Shown: positions 8,452 to 17,821 of the stretch, piece by piece | Position numbering within the stretch: the first letter of the stretch is position 1 | Layout: every line of letters starts with the position of its first letter | From: Achromobacter sp. B7 | Lineage (GTDB): Bacteria; Pseudomonadota; Gammaproteobacteria; Burkholderiales; Burkholderiaceae_B | Length of the DNA stretch: 64,000 nucleotides | Direction: 5' to 3' | NCBI RefSeq assembly: GCF_003600685.1 | Contig: NZ_CP032084.1 | Span: 3,534,001-3,598,000 of the forward strand | Position numbers and translations under genes: made by a program | Notes under the pieces: generated by a model | What the model saw: only the letters and a program-made list of their open reading frames with translations | Told to the model about the DNA's origin: nothing | Database searches by the model: none

Positions 8452-10720
8452 TGTTGGCCGACACCCACAAGCGGCGCCCTTCCAGCACCTGCCGGTAGGA
8501 ATTGGTCCAGTTGGCGTTAGCAGCTGGCGTCGTGGCGCCTACCTTGGTCGGGCCGTAGTTCACGAAGTTCTTGTCGAACAGGTTGAACACTGACGCCGAC
8601 AAGGTCACGTTCTTGTTGACCACGTATGAACCGCCCGTGCTGGCCAGCCAGTACGGGTTGTAGAACACCTGCTCTTTTTCCCAATCCATGTCGTTGAACT
8701 GCTTGGCGCGGTATTCGCCGCGCGCCCACACGTTGAACTGGTCGTTGATGCGCCAGTTCAAGCCAAGGTTCAGCGCGTGGCGCGGTTGCGAACCCAGCGG
8801 TTGGCCCTGCTTGACGCCCGAAGTCACTTCGCTGGCGGTCAGGGTGTAGTTGCCGTTGAACGACACGCCGCCGCCCAGCGGCACGCGTCCACCCAGCTCG
8901 AAACCCTGGATGGTTGCGGTATCGACGTTCACGCGTTGCGAGAAATTGGCCACCGGGATGCCGTTGCGTTCCCATACGCCCAGGTCCAGGCAGCCTGCGG
9001 CCGGGCCACCTGCCGCCAGGCAGTTGGGCACGTTCTGGCTGTCGATCTTGTCCTTGAACTTGGTGTGGAATGCCGTCAGGTTGCCCGACAGGCCTTCCCC
9101 ATCGTCAAACAGCAGGCCCAATTCGGACGCGGTGCTACTTTCCGGCTTCAGCTGCGAATTGCCCAACAGCGGCATGGTGCCTTGGGCGCCCAGGCCGATG
9201 ATGCCGTCGGTCATCAGATTGATGTCGGGCGTCTTGTAGCCCTTGCTGACCCCGCCCTTCACCGTCCACATCGGCGTTGCGTTCCAGACCAGGTAGCCGC
9301 GCGGGCTCCACTTGCCGCCGAATTGCTCGTTGCGGTCGTAACGCGCACCCGCCGTCAGGGCCAGGTCGTCCACGATGCGCCATTCGTCTTCGGCGAACAA
9401 TGCCCATTGATACTGGCGCTGGTCCAGCGGCGCGGACACCAGCGTGTCCTTGAAGTGCTGTTCGCGCCACTGGCCGCCCACCGTCAGGTTGTGGCGTTCA
9501 TTGAACAGCGGCATCGTCCACTTGGTGTCGAACACCCAGTTGTCGTATTCCAGATCGCGCTTGTCGCCGTCGGTCGGGCGGCGCGGCGCGTTCATCGGGT
9601 TGGTGCGGCCGATGGTCTCGGTCGTGTCATAGACCAAGCTGCTATCGGAACTGACCGACCCGCCGTAGCGGCCCAGGTGCGTCAACGCATAGCGCTGGCG
9701 GTTGAACTCCATTTCCGGGTCGTAGCCGCCGCCCTGGCGATTGGGCGCGATGCTGGTGTTCAGCGTGCCCAGTTCGCCGTTGCCGTTGTCATAGGTTTGC
9801 CAGTTGCTGTCCACGTCGAACAGCACGTCGTGGTTGCGGTTGGGCGTGAGCGCCAGGCGCAGGCCCACGTTCTGTTGGGTGCTGTCGCCCAGGCCGGAAA
9901 AGCTGGCGATGTCGCCGGTGTAGTTGCCGCTGTTGTATTCGGCCTGGTTGACCGGGTAGCTGCCGTTGGCGCCAAGCCGGCGGTAGTGGCCGCCGCGCAG
10001 CGTCAGACCCAGCTTGTCGGTCTTGATGGGGCCGCTAAGGTAGAAGGCCGCGCCATAGTTGTTGCCGTAGGTGTTGTCGCCTTGCGCGGTGCCGTCCAGC
10101 GTGATCTGGCCGGTCCAGTCCTGGCTGACCTTGCGCGTGATGATGTTGATGACGCCGCCCATGGCATCCGAGCCGTACAGCGTGGACATGGGGCCGCGCA
10201 CGACTTCGATGCGTTCAATGGCGGCCATCGGGGGGATGAAGTTGGTGTCGACGTCGCCAAAGCCGTTGGGCCGCGCGCCCGAGCTGTTCTGGTTCAGGCG
10301 CTTGCCGTCGACCAGCACCAGCGTGTAGTCGCTGGGCAGGCCACGGATGCTGATGTTCATGCCACCCGCCTTGCCGCCCCGCTCGACCGTCACGCCTTCG
10401 ACGTCGGCAACCGCATCGGCCAGGTTGTGAAACGGGCGCGTCTCCAGCTGCTCACGCGTGATGACCGAAATGGACGCAGGCGCGTTCTTGATTTCCTGTT
10501 CGAAGCCGGCGGCCGTTACCACCACGGTGTCCAGTTGCGCCACGCCCATGGTGTCTTCCATGGCGCCGGCCGTGTGTTGCGCATGCGCCGCGCATGACGC
10601 GGTAATGGCCAGCGCCAGCGGCAACAGACGGAAGCGAGGACGGCGGGCAAGACGAGGAACGCGAGGGGAAGGACGGGACGCGACGAGGTCGAGGTCTTTA
10701 GTGCTTTTCTGAGTCGACAT
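8441..10720 (-). CDS. TonB-dependent siderophore receptor 2
   Basis: Second outer-membrane siderophore receptor, 759 residues from the chosen ATG. A long basic N-terminus precedes the signal sequence LLPLALAITASCAAHAQ. The TonB box LDTVVVTA is followed by the same FEQEIKNAPASISVITRE plug opening as receptor 1. The plug contains RIEVVRGPMSTLYGSDAMGG, and the barrel ends LWVSANITF. A TTG at 10780 would add 20 residues, but neither start has a clear ribosome-binding site. It lies tail to tail with the kinase gene and has a Fur-like box upstream. The two receptors may recognise different siderophores or be partly redundant. Confidence 0.92.
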   Translation of the reverse strand: MSTQKSTKDLDLVASRPSPRVPRLARRPRFRLLPLALAITASCAAHAQHTAGAMEDTMGVAQLDTVVVTAAGFEQEIKNAPASISVITREQLETRPFHNLADAVADVEGVTVERGGKAGGMNISIRGLPSDYTLVLVDGKRLNQNSSGARPNGFGDVDTNFIPPMAAIERIEVVRGPMSTLYGSDAMGGVINIITRKVSQDWTGQITLDGTAQGDNTYGNNYGAAFYLSGPIKTDKLGLTLRGGHYRRLGANGSYPVNQAEYNSGNYTGDIASFSGLGDSTQQNVGLRLALTPNRNHDVLFDVDSNWQTYDNGNGELGTLNTSIAPNRQGGGYDPEMEFNRQRYALTHLGRYGGSVSSDSSLVYDTTETIGRTNPMNAPRRPTDGDKRDLEYDNWVFDTKWTMPLFNERHNLTVGGQWREQHFKDTLVSAPLDQRQYQWALFAEDEWRIVDDLALTAGARYDRNEQFGGKWSPRGYLVWNATPMWTVKGGVSKGYKTPDINLMTDGIIGLGAQGTMPLLGNSQLKPESSTASELGLLFDDGEGLSGNLTAFHTKFKDKIDSQNVPNCLAAGGPAAGCLDLGVWERNGIPVANFSQRVNVDTATIQGFELGGRVPLGGGVSFNGNYTLTASEVTSGVKQGQPLGSQPRHALNLGLNWRINDQFNVWARGEYRAKQFNDMDWEKEQVFYNPYWLASTGGSYVVNKNVTLSASVFNLFDKNFVNYGPTKVGATTPAANANWTNSYRQVLEGRRLWVSANITF

Positions 10721-10785
10721 GGGGAATCGGGACAACCACCCGAGGCGGGCGGCGCGCAGTGCGCTGATTGGGAATTTCAATGAAC

Positions 10786-10804
10786 GGCAATGATAGGCAT
10801 TCCC
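10786..10804 (-). promoter_or_regulatory. Candidate Fur box upstream of receptor 2
   Basis: The core aatgataggcatt (10789-10801) differs from the ideal Fur core AATGATAATCATT at two positions. It lies 66-84 bases upstream of the chosen ATG of receptor 2, in an AT-rich stretch. This is a visual match only. Confidence 0.5.
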
Positions 10805-10890
10805 AATATGCGATTCAACTTTTTGTCAGCTTTAATTCAGTTTTTAGAAAGTTTTAAGAAATTTCTCGGATCTCTGATGTATCCAGACGA

Positions 10891-10914
10891 CAAAATGCCG
10901 CCTTCCGGCGGCAT
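10891..10914 (-). terminator. Rho-independent terminator after tatD
   Basis: A perfect 8-base stem (atgccgcc/ggcggcat) with a TTCC loop is followed on the minus strand by TTTTG. It sits 16 bases beyond the tatD-family stop codon. Confidence 0.8.
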
Positions 10915-10929
10915 CATGCGGGGACGGAT

Positions 10930-11748
10930 TCAGTCGTCGCCGGCCAGAATGGCGGCGGGCAAACGCGGCAGGACGCGCATGGCGTTGGCGGTAGTGGCGT
11001 GCGCCACCTGGGCGGGCGTGATGCCGCGCAGCTCGGCCAGCACGGCGGCAATGCGCGGCAGTTCGCCTGGCCGGTTGCGGCGCTGCGGCGGGTGCAGCCA
11101 GGCGGGCGGGATATCGGGCGCGTCCGTCTCCAGCACCAGATGGGACAAGTCCACATCCACCGCATGGCGACGGATCTGCAAGGCGCGTTCATAGGTCATC
11201 GCGCCCCCCATGCCCAAGGCAAAACCGTGGTCGATAAACGCCTGCGCCTGCTGCGCGCTGCCGTTGAAGGCATGTGCAATGCCGCCGATGGGGCCATGGC
11301 GGCGCAGGTACTTGAGCAGGATGTCTTGCGAACGGCGCACGTGCAGCAGCACCGGCAGCTTGAACTCGGCGGCCATGGCCAGCTGCGCGGCATAGAAGCG
11401 TTCCTGGCGTTCGCGCGGTTCACCCGTGGCGATCTCGGGCACGAAGAAATCCAGGCCGATTTCGCCGATGGCGACAAAGCGGGGGTCGCCCAGGCATTGC
11501 TTGATGGTGTCGCGCAGGACGTCCAGGTCGGCATCGTCGGCGCGCTGCACGTACAGCGGGTGGATGCCCAGCGCGTAGGCGCCGCCGGCGATCTGCCCGG
11601 CCAGTGCCTGCACCACGGAAAAGTTGGCTCGTTCGACGGCGGGGATCACGATGGACCCCACGCCGGCTTCGCATGCGTGGTCGGCTACCTGCTGGCGGTC
11701 GGCGTTGAACTCGGCGGCGTCCAGATGGCAGTGGGTGTCGATCAGCAT
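10930..11748 (-). CDS. TatD-family metal-dependent hydrolase
   Basis: Predicted cytoplasmic metal-dependent deoxyribonuclease or hydrolase of the TatD/YcfH family, 272 residues against a usual 255-270. The metal-binding signature is complete: DTHCHLD (His6, His8), GEIGLDFF, LLHVRR, GIAHAFNG and ETDAPD, all in family order in a TIM barrel. It is the last gene of the leftward lol-tatD group, 48 bases downstream of lolD. In many proteobacteria this family sits near DNA replication genes; here it follows lipoprotein transport genes, as in related genomes. The exact substrate is not set by sequence. Confidence 0.88.
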   Translation of the reverse strand: MLIDTHCHLDAAEFNADRQQVADHACEAGVGSIVIPAVERANFSVVQALAGQIAGGAYALGIHPLYVQRADDADLDVLRDTIKQCLGDPRFVAIGEIGLDFFVPEIATGEPRERQERFYAAQLAMAAEFKLPVLLHVRRSQDILLKYLRRHGPIGGIAHAFNGSAQQAQAFIDHGFALGMGGAMTYERALQIRRHAVDVDLSHLVLETDAPDIPPAWLHPPQRRNRPGELPRIAAVLAELRGITPAQVAHATTANAMRVLPRLPAAILAGDD

Positions 11749-11796
11749 GGGCGGGGTCTCCTTGGCGCCATTATGCTCGCCGCCGGCATGGCCCTG

Positions 11797-12501
11797 CTAC
11801 CCCGACACCAGCCGGCCGTTTTCCATCAGCAGTTGGCGGTCGGCGCGGGCGGCCAGTTCGGGATCATGCGTGACGATGGCGAATGCCGTGCCCGATTCCT
11901 GGTTCACGCGCGTCAACAATTCAAACATCTTGTGCGCGGTGTTGCGGTCCAGGTTGCCGGTGGGTTCGTCGGCCAGCACGCAAACGGGCCGCGTGACCAG
12001 CGCGCGCGCCAGCGCCACACGCTGGCGTTCTCCGCCCGACAACTGCCCCGGAAAATGGTCCTCGCGCGCGGCCAGGCCCACCAGCGCCAACACTTCGCGC
12101 GCGGCGGCGCGAGCCTTGTCGCGGGTCTCGCGGCGCACGATCAGCGGCATGGCCACGTTATCCAGCGCGGAAAATTCCGGCAGCAGATGATGAAACTGAT
12201 AGACAAAGCCCAGGCTGCTGTTGCGCACGGCGCTTTTCTTGGCCTCGGACAAGCCCACGGCCAGTTTGCCGTCCACCGACACCGAGCCGCTGGTGGGCAC
12301 GTCAAGCAAGCCCAGGATGTGCAGCAAGGTGCTCTTACCCGAGCCGGAAGCGCCCACGATGGCAACCATTTCACCGCGCGCCACCGACAGGCTGACGTTG
12401 CTGAGCACGTCGATGCGGGCGGGGCCTTCGTCGTAGTACTTGACGATGTTCTCGGCCTGCAACGCGGGCGTCAGGGCGTCTGCGTTTGGAATCTTAATCA
12501 T
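11797..12501 (-). CDS. lolD: Lipoprotein-releasing system ATPase LolD
   Basis: ATPase of the inner-membrane complex that extracts outer-membrane lipoproteins and hands them to LolA. The 234-residue sequence has Walker A GASGSGKS, the Q-loop in FVYQFHHLLPEFSALDNV, signature LSGGERQR, Walker B VLADEPTGNLD and H-loop THD. The FHHLLPEF stretch after the Q-loop is typical of LolD and separates it from MacB and FtsE. It overlaps the permease gene by 8 bases. No second lol permease gene is seen here. Confidence 0.93.
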   Translation of the reverse strand: MIKIPNADALTPALQAENIVKYYDEGPARIDVLSNVSLSVARGEMVAIVGASGSGKSTLLHILGLLDVPTSGSVSVDGKLAVGLSEAKKSAVRNSSLGFVYQFHHLLPEFSALDNVAMPLIVRRETRDKARAAAREVLALVGLAAREDHFPGQLSGGERQRVALARALVTRPVCVLADEPTGNLDRNTAHKMFELLTRVNQESGTAFAIVTHDPELAARADRQLLMENGRLVSG

Positions 12502-13774
12502 GGCGCAGCACCTGTGCCGGTTGCAGACGCGAGGCGCGCCAGCTGGGATACAGCGTCGCCAGCAACGACAGCACCAGCGACGTCAGGCCGATGGTGGCGA
12601 TGTCGCCCATTTGCGGGTCGGACGGCAACGCACTGATGAAATAGACTTCGCGCGGCAGGAAATGCACGCCCAGCATGCGCTCGATGAACGGCACGATCAC
12701 ATCCACGTTGTAGGCAATGGCAATGCCGCCCAGCACGCCCAGCAAGGTGCCGATGACGCCGATCATCGCGCCTTGCACCAGGAAGATGCGCGCGACTTCG
12801 CCCGGCCCCGCGCCCAGCGTGCGCAAGATGGCGATGTCCGACTGCTTGTCCTTCACGGCCATCACCAGCGACGACAGCAGGTTGAACGCTGCCACGGCGA
12901 CGATCAGCGCCAGGATCAGGAACATCATGCGCTTTTCGGTTTGCACGGCGGCGAACCAGGTGCGGTTGTTGCGCGACCAGTCGCTGGCCATCACGTAGGG
13001 CGGCAGCACCTTCTTCAGTTCATTGGCGACTTCGGGCGCTTTTTGCATGTCGGCAATGCGCAGCCGCACACCGGCCGTGCCGCTTTCACGGAACACGCGG
13101 GCAGCGTCCTGGTTATCGACAAACGCCAGCGACGAATCGTATTCATAGTGGCCCGACGAGAACACGCCCACCACGGTGAACTGGCGCATGCGCGGCGCAA
13201 AGCCGGCCGGGCTGATGGAGCCTTGCGGCGCCATCATCAACAGCGTGTCGCCCACTTTCACGCCCAGCCCGTCGGCCAGTTCGTTGCCCAGCACCACGCC
13301 AAAGCCACCGGCTTTCAGATCGGTCAGCTTGCCCGACACCATCTGGCGCGGCAGGTCCGACACGTTGCCTTCGGTGGCCGGGTCGATACCCCGTACCTGC
13401 ACACCACGCAGCGCCTGCCCCCTCACCAGCATGCCCTGCGCCGCCACGAAGGGCGCGCCGGCCTTGACCTGGGGGTTCTGCTCGGCGGCGGTGGCGAACT
13501 GCTGCCAGCGCTCAAGCACCTGTTCGGGCAAGGCGCCAGGAATATAGAGTTCGATGTGCGGCAGCACCGACAACATGCGGTCGCGCACTTCTTTTTGGAA
13601 ACCGTTCATCACGGACAGCACCACGATCAGGGCGGCAACGCCCAGCGCGATGCCCGCCATGGAGCTGGCGGCGATGAAGGAGATGAAGCGATCGCGGCGC
13701 CCGCGTCGCTGGCGGATTCGGGCCATCCCGGCATAGCGGGCGCCTATCCAGAGTTCGTAGGGTATTTTCAGCAC
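12494..13774 (-). CDS. lolC: Lipoprotein-releasing system permease LolC/LolE (LolF-like)
   Basis: Inner-membrane permease of the lipoprotein-release complex, 426 residues. The N-terminal YELWIGARYAG and RFISFIAASSMAGIALGVAALI segment (helix 1) is followed by a large periplasmic domain. Three C-terminal helices carry the family pattern SDIAILRTLGAGPGEVARIF, and the protein ends SWRASRLQPAQVLRHD. Enterobacteria use a LolC-LolE heterodimer. Only one permease gene is present here, so a homodimer of the LolF kind is plausible, unless another copy lies elsewhere. The gene heads the operon and faces the RpfE-like gene divergently. Confidence 0.9.
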   Translation of the reverse strand: MLKIPYELWIGARYAGMARIRQRRGRRDRFISFIAASSMAGIALGVAALIVVLSVMNGFQKEVRDRMLSVLPHIELYIPGALPEQVLERWQQFATAAEQNPQVKAGAPFVAAQGMLVRGQALRGVQVRGIDPATEGNVSDLPRQMVSGKLTDLKAGGFGVVLGNELADGLGVKVGDTLLMMAPQGSISPAGFAPRMRQFTVVGVFSSGHYEYDSSLAFVDNQDAARVFRESGTAGVRLRIADMQKAPEVANELKKVLPPYVMASDWSRNNRTWFAAVQTEKRMMFLILALIVAVAAFNLLSSLVMAVKDKQSDIAILRTLGAGPGEVARIFLVQGAMIGVIGTLLGVLGGIAIAYNVDVIVPFIERMLGVHFLPREVYFISALPSDPQMGDIATIGLTSLVLSLLATLYPSWRASRLQPAQVLRHD

Positions 13775-13904
13775 GTGCGCATTATGGCATTAACGGCCTT
13801 GAAATCGCGCCGCGGATGTGCGGTTCCACGACCAGCCGTGTCAACCTATGGCAGCCGCCACCGCCGCTTAGTTCCCGCCGCCCGGGCGGACTACAATCGC
13901 GGCC

Positions 13905-14849
13905 ATGCTGATCGTCATTCCGGGCGCCCTGCCCGCCCTTCCCGTTGCCGCCGAACTGGCCAAGCTGCTGCCTGAACGCGCCCCCACGCTGCACCGTTGG
14001 TTGCTGGCCGGCGCCGCCCGGGCCGCCCCCTTCGATGTACGTGCCGCCGGGTGCACGGCTTTCGAATCCTGGCAACTGACCCGCGCGGGCTACCGACCCG
14101 AACCCGGCCTGCTGCAAGGCGCGGGTCTGGGTCCGTTGCTGGCCGATGAGCAGGCCCCGGCCGGGCAAGCCGTGTGGCTGGCCGAGCTGGTCCACCTGGC
14201 CCTGGGCGCGGACCAGGCCAATCTGCTGGACCCGGGCCAGATGGATCTGCGCCCCGAAGAATCCGCCGCCTTGCTGGACACGGCGCAGCCCTTGTTCGAC
14301 GGCACCGGTTTTACGGTCCAACCCCTGTCCCCGCAGCGCTGGCGGCTGACCTTGCCTGACGGCCTGCGTCCGCAGACGGCATCGCCGCTGGTCGTGGCGG
14401 GGCATCGCTTGAATGAATGGTGGCGCCAGGACGCGGAAACGCGGCCGTGGCGGCGCTTGCTGAATGAAATACAGATGGCGTGGCACGAACACCCCGTCAA
14501 CGACGACCGCGCCGCGCGCGGCCTGCCGCCCGTCAATGCGCTATGGCTGTACGGCGGCGGCACGCCCTGGCCGGTGGCCGCGCCCGGCCCGGAACGCGTG
14601 CTGACCGGCCTTGACGCGCCCCAGCGCGCGGGCGATTGGGCCGCCTGGCTTGATGCCCTGACCGAACTCGATACGCAGCATTTGCGCCCCCTGGCGGGCA
14701 AGCAGGGCGTGCCCGACAGGCCCGCCGAACTGCTGCTGCTGGGCGACGACCGCCAAGTCGCCCTGACCCTGAAACCGCGCGGGGGCCTGCTGGGCTTGCT
14801 GCCCGCGCCCAAGAAAAACTGGAGCGCCTGGTGGTCTCACCCCGCTTAA
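13905..14849 (+). CDS. RpfE-like conserved protein upstream of recJ
   Basis: Conserved protein of 314 residues with no firm biochemical role. The central stretch LNEIQMAWHEHPVNDDRAAR followed by GLPPVNALWLYGGG is diagnostic of a beta/gamma-proteobacterial family found next to recJ, called RpfE in Xanthomonas and sometimes labelled a phosphoglycerate-mutase-type protein. I see no clear membrane helix or signal peptide; the hydrophobic N-terminus (MLIVIPGALPALPVAAEL) looks like a core beta strand. Its end overlaps the GTG start of recJ by 19 bases, so the two are co-expressed. Functional naming as a mutase is not supported by motifs I can see. Confidence 0.8.
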   Translation: MLIVIPGALPALPVAAELAKLLPERAPTLHRWLLAGAARAAPFDVRAAGCTAFESWQLTRAGYRPEPGLLQGAGLGPLLADEQAPAGQAVWLAELVHLALGADQANLLDPGQMDLRPEESAALLDTAQPLFDGTGFTVQPLSPQRWRLTLPDGLRPQTASPLVVAGHRLNEWWRQDAETRPWRRLLNEIQMAWHEHPVNDDRAARGLPPVNALWLYGGGTPWPVAAPGPERVLTGLDAPQRAGDWAAWLDALTELDTQHLRPLAGKQGVPDRPAELLLLGDDRQVALTLKPRGGLLGLLPAPKKNWSAWWSHPA

Positions 14850-16531
14850 CGACTCGCCCCGCCGACCTGGACGCCTGCCGCGTCCTGGAAGCGTCGGGCA
14901 TCCATCCCTTGCTGGCCCGCCTGTGGGCCGCGCGCGGCGTTACGCATCCTGATCAGACCAAGCTGGCCTGGCCATCGTTGTTGCCGCCCGCCGGCCTGAC
15001 TCATTCCGCGCACGCCGCCGGCGTGCTGGCCGATGCCATCCAGGCCGGCAAAAAGCTCTTGATCGTGGCCGACTACGATTGCGACGGCGCCACCGCCTGC
15101 GCGGTCGGGCTGCGCGCCTTGTCGGCCATGGGCGCCGACGTCGACTTCCTGGTGCCCAACCGCTTTGAAACCGGCTATGGCCTGTCGCCCGCCGTGGTCG
15201 AGCTGGCCGTGCGCCACCGCAGCGGCAAGCCCGACATCATCATCACCGTGGACAACGGCATCGCCAGCGTGGACGGCGTGGCCGCCGCCAACGACGCGGG
15301 CATCGGCGTGGTCATCACCGACCACCACTTGCCCGGCGACACCCTGCCCGACGCGCTGGCCATCGTGAACCCGAACCAGCCCGGCTGCGGCTTCCCGTCC
15401 AAGAACCTGGCCGGCGTGGGCGTGATCTTCTACATGATGCTGGCGCTGCGCGCCGAGTTGCGTCGCCGTGGTGTTTACCCCGCCGATGGCGGCCCGCGCC
15501 TGGACGCGCTGTCCGACCTGGTGGCGCTGGGCACCGTTGCCGACGTGGTCAAGCTGGACGCCAACAACCGCCTGCTGGTCACGCAGGGCTTGCAGCGCAT
15601 GCGCAGCGGCCGGCTGCAACCGGGCCTGCGCGCGCTGTTTGCCGTGGCGGGCCGCGAACCGCGCAGCGCCAATGGGTTCGACCTGGGCTTTGCGCTGGGC
15701 CCGCGCATCAACGCGGCGGGCCGCCTGGCCGACATGAGCCTGGGCATCGCCTGCCTGACGACGGATGACGAAGCGCAAGCGCTGGAAATGGCGCGCGAGC
15801 TCGACAACATCAACCGCGAACGCCGCACGATCGAAGCCGAAATGCGCGAACAGGCACTGGCCGCCATGGAAGCGCCCAATGCGGCGGCGGGCGCCACGGT
15901 CTGCGTGTTCGACCCTGGCTGGCACCAGGGCGTGGTGGGGCTGGTGGCCTCGCGCCTGAAAGAAAAATTCTGGCGTCCCACGCTGGCCTTCGCGCCGGCG
16001 GGCGATGACGAAATCCGTGGCTCGGGCCGCTCCATTCCCGACGTGCATCTGCGCGATGCGCTCGACCTCGTGTCCAAGCGCCACCCCAATCTGATCCGCA
16101 AGTTCGGCGGCCACGCCATGGCGGCCGGCCTGACGCTGGGCCGCGCCGACTTTCCCGCCTTCGCGCCCGCGTTCGACGCCGCCGTGCGCGAGCTGACCGG
16201 CCGCGACACCTTCGAACCGGTCATTGAAACCGACGGGTCGCTGGAAACCGGCTACGCCAACGCCGAAATCGCCGGCATGTTGCAGCAACAGGTCTGGGGC
16301 GCGGGCTTTGCCGCCCCCCTGTTCCTGGACGAATTCACCGTACGCAACCAGCGCCTGGTCGGCGAAAAGCACTTGAAGCTGTCGCTGGAACGCGGCCACC
16401 AGCGCTTTGACGCCATCTGGTTCGGCCACGACCAGTCGCTGCCCGAACACATCCAGGCCGCGTACCGCCTGGAACAGAACGTCTGGAACGGCATGGTGTC
16501 GGTGCAGCTGGTGATCGAGCACGCGGGGTAA
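14831..16531 (+). CDS. recJ: Single-stranded-DNA exonuclease RecJ
   Basis: 5'-to-3' single-strand DNA exonuclease for recombination repair and mismatch repair, 566 residues, the usual length. The DHH phosphoesterase motifs are present: [31 protein letters not shown] and the mid-protein LGTVADV. The C-terminal DHHA1 part contains [12 protein letters not shown]. Translation starts at a GTG inside the end of the RpfE-like gene; no better ATG preserves the N-terminus. A 142-base intergenic region with a nested hairpin separates it from prfB. Confidence 0.95.
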   Translation: MVSPRLTTRPADLDACRVLEASGIHPLLARLWAARGVTHPDQTKLAWPSLLPPAGLTHSAHAAGVLADAIQAGKKLLIVADYDCDGATACAVGLRALSAMGADVDFLVPNRFETGYGLSPAVVELAVRHRSGKPDIIITVDNGIASVDGVAAANDAGIGVVITDHHLPGDTLPDALAIVNPNQPGCGFPSKNLAGVGVIFYMMLALRAELRRRGVYPADGGPRLDALSDLVALGTVADVVKLDANNRLLVTQGLQRMRSGRLQPGLRALFAVAGREPRSANGFDLGFALGPRINAAGRLADMSLGIACLTTDDEAQALEMARELDNINRERRTIEAEMREQALAAMEAPNAAAGATVCVFDPGWHQGVVGLVASRLKEKFWRPTLAFAPAGDDEIRGSGRSIPDVHLRDALDLVSKRHPNLIRKFGGHAMAAGLTLGRADFPAFAPAFDAAVRELTGRDTFEPVIETDGSLETGYANAEIAGMLQQQVWGAGFAAPLFLDEFTVRNQRLVGEKHLKLSLERGHQRFDAIWFGHDQSLPEHIQAAYRLEQNVWNGMVSVQLVIEHAG

Positions 16532-16536
16532 AGCCT

Positions 16537-16591
16537 GGGGGGGAAGCCGACGCCGGCACGATCGCTTCCCAACCAGCGATCCGTCCCCCCC
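16537..16591. repeat. Nested inverted repeat between recJ and prfB
   Basis: An outer pair GGGGGGG/CCCCCCC (16537-16543 and 16585-16591) encloses an inner pair gatcgct/agcgatc (16560-16566 and 16575-16581). There is no trailing T run, so this is not a standard terminator. It could still fold in the transcript or act as a cruciform. Confidence 0.5.
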
Positions 16592-16673
16592 TGTTGCAAC
16601 ACGCGCCCGCGTAGTTGCCCCAACCACGGTAAAATGCCAGGTTTCGCACAAAAGTCATCAGGACAGGATCATC

Positions 16674-17778
16674 ATGGAAGCCGAACGTCAGAACCAGCTC
16701 GCAGCCCGCCTCGCCGATTACGCGGAGCGCGAACAGGCTCTACGGAGGTATCTTTGACTACGATGCCAAAGCTGAACGCCTGCACGTTGTAAACGCCGAG
16801 CTCGAAGACCCGGCGGTCTGGAACGACCCCAAGCACGCCCAGGACCTGGGCCGTGAAAAGAAAGCCCTGGAAGACGTGGTGGAAACGCTCACCGGTCTTG
16901 GCACGGGCCTGGCCGACGCCAACGAATTGTTTGAACTGGCCGAGGCCGACGACGACGATTCCACGCTCGAATCCATCGAAAAGGACGCCGACGCGTTCCA
17001 GGAAAAGCTGGAAAACCTGGAATTTCGCCGCATGTTCTCCAACCCGGCCGACCCGCTGAACTGCTTCCTGGACATCCAGGCGGGCGCGGGCGGCACGGAA
17101 GCCCAGGACTGGGCATCGATGCTGCTGCGCCAGTACCTCAAGTACGCCGAGCGCAAGGGCTTCAAGGTCGAAGTCCTGGAAGAATCCGAAGGCGACGTCG
17201 CGGGCATCAAGTCGGCCACCATCAAGATGGAAGGCGAATACGCCTTTGGCTACCTGCGTACCGAAACCGGCGTGCATCGCCTGGTTCGCAAGAGCCCGTT
17301 CGATTCGTCCGGCGGCCGCCACACCTCGTTCGCCAGCGTCTTCGTATACCCCGAAGTCGATGAATCGTTTGAAGTGGAAGTGAACCCCGCCGACCTGCGC
17401 GTGGACACCTACCGCGCGTCCGGCGCGGGCGGTCAGCACATCAACAAGACCGATTCCGCCGTGCGCCTGACGCACATCCCGACGGGCATCGTGGTGCAGT
17501 GCCAGAACGACCGCTCGCAGCATCGCAACCGCGCCGAAGCCATGCAGATGCTGAAGTCCAAGCTCTACGAACTGGAAATGCGCAACCGCATGGCCGAACA
17601 GCAGAAGCTGGAAGACTCCAAGACCGATGTGGGCTGGGGCCACCAGATTCGTTCGTACGTGCTGGACCAAAGCCGCATCAAGGACCTGCGTACGAACGTT
17701 GAAATCTCCAACACGCAGAAAGTGCTGGACGGCGACCTGGATCCCTTCATCCAGGCCAGCCTGAAGCAAGGCGTTTAA
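16674..17778 (+). CDS. prfB: Peptide chain release factor 2, programmed +1 frameshift
   Basis: Class-I release factor for UGA and UAA codons, 367 residues after frameshifting. Codons 1-27 run from the ATG at 16674 to CTT, followed by an in-frame TGA at 16755. A shift of +1 on CTT continues as GAC for 340 more residues. The SPF anticodon-mimic tripeptide is at 207-209 and the GGQ catalytic motif at 252-254, matching the known RF2 positions. Reading only the downstream frame gives a shortened, wrong N-terminus. Low RF2 lets ribosomes pause at UGA and shift, so the gene is autoregulated. Confidence 0.97.
16744..16758 (+). promoter_or_regulatory. prfB: RF2 programmed frameshift site
   Basis: GGAGG at 16744-16748 acts as an internal Shine-Dalgarno element, three bases before CTT TGA C. 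The classic E. coli element is AGGGGG, so the stimulator differs slightly while spacing and slip codon are conserved. The C after TGA weakens termination. Confidence 0.93.
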
Positions 17779-17821
17779 GTCTGTCGCGATACTTCCGCTA
17801 ACCGTACCCAGAGGTCCACGA

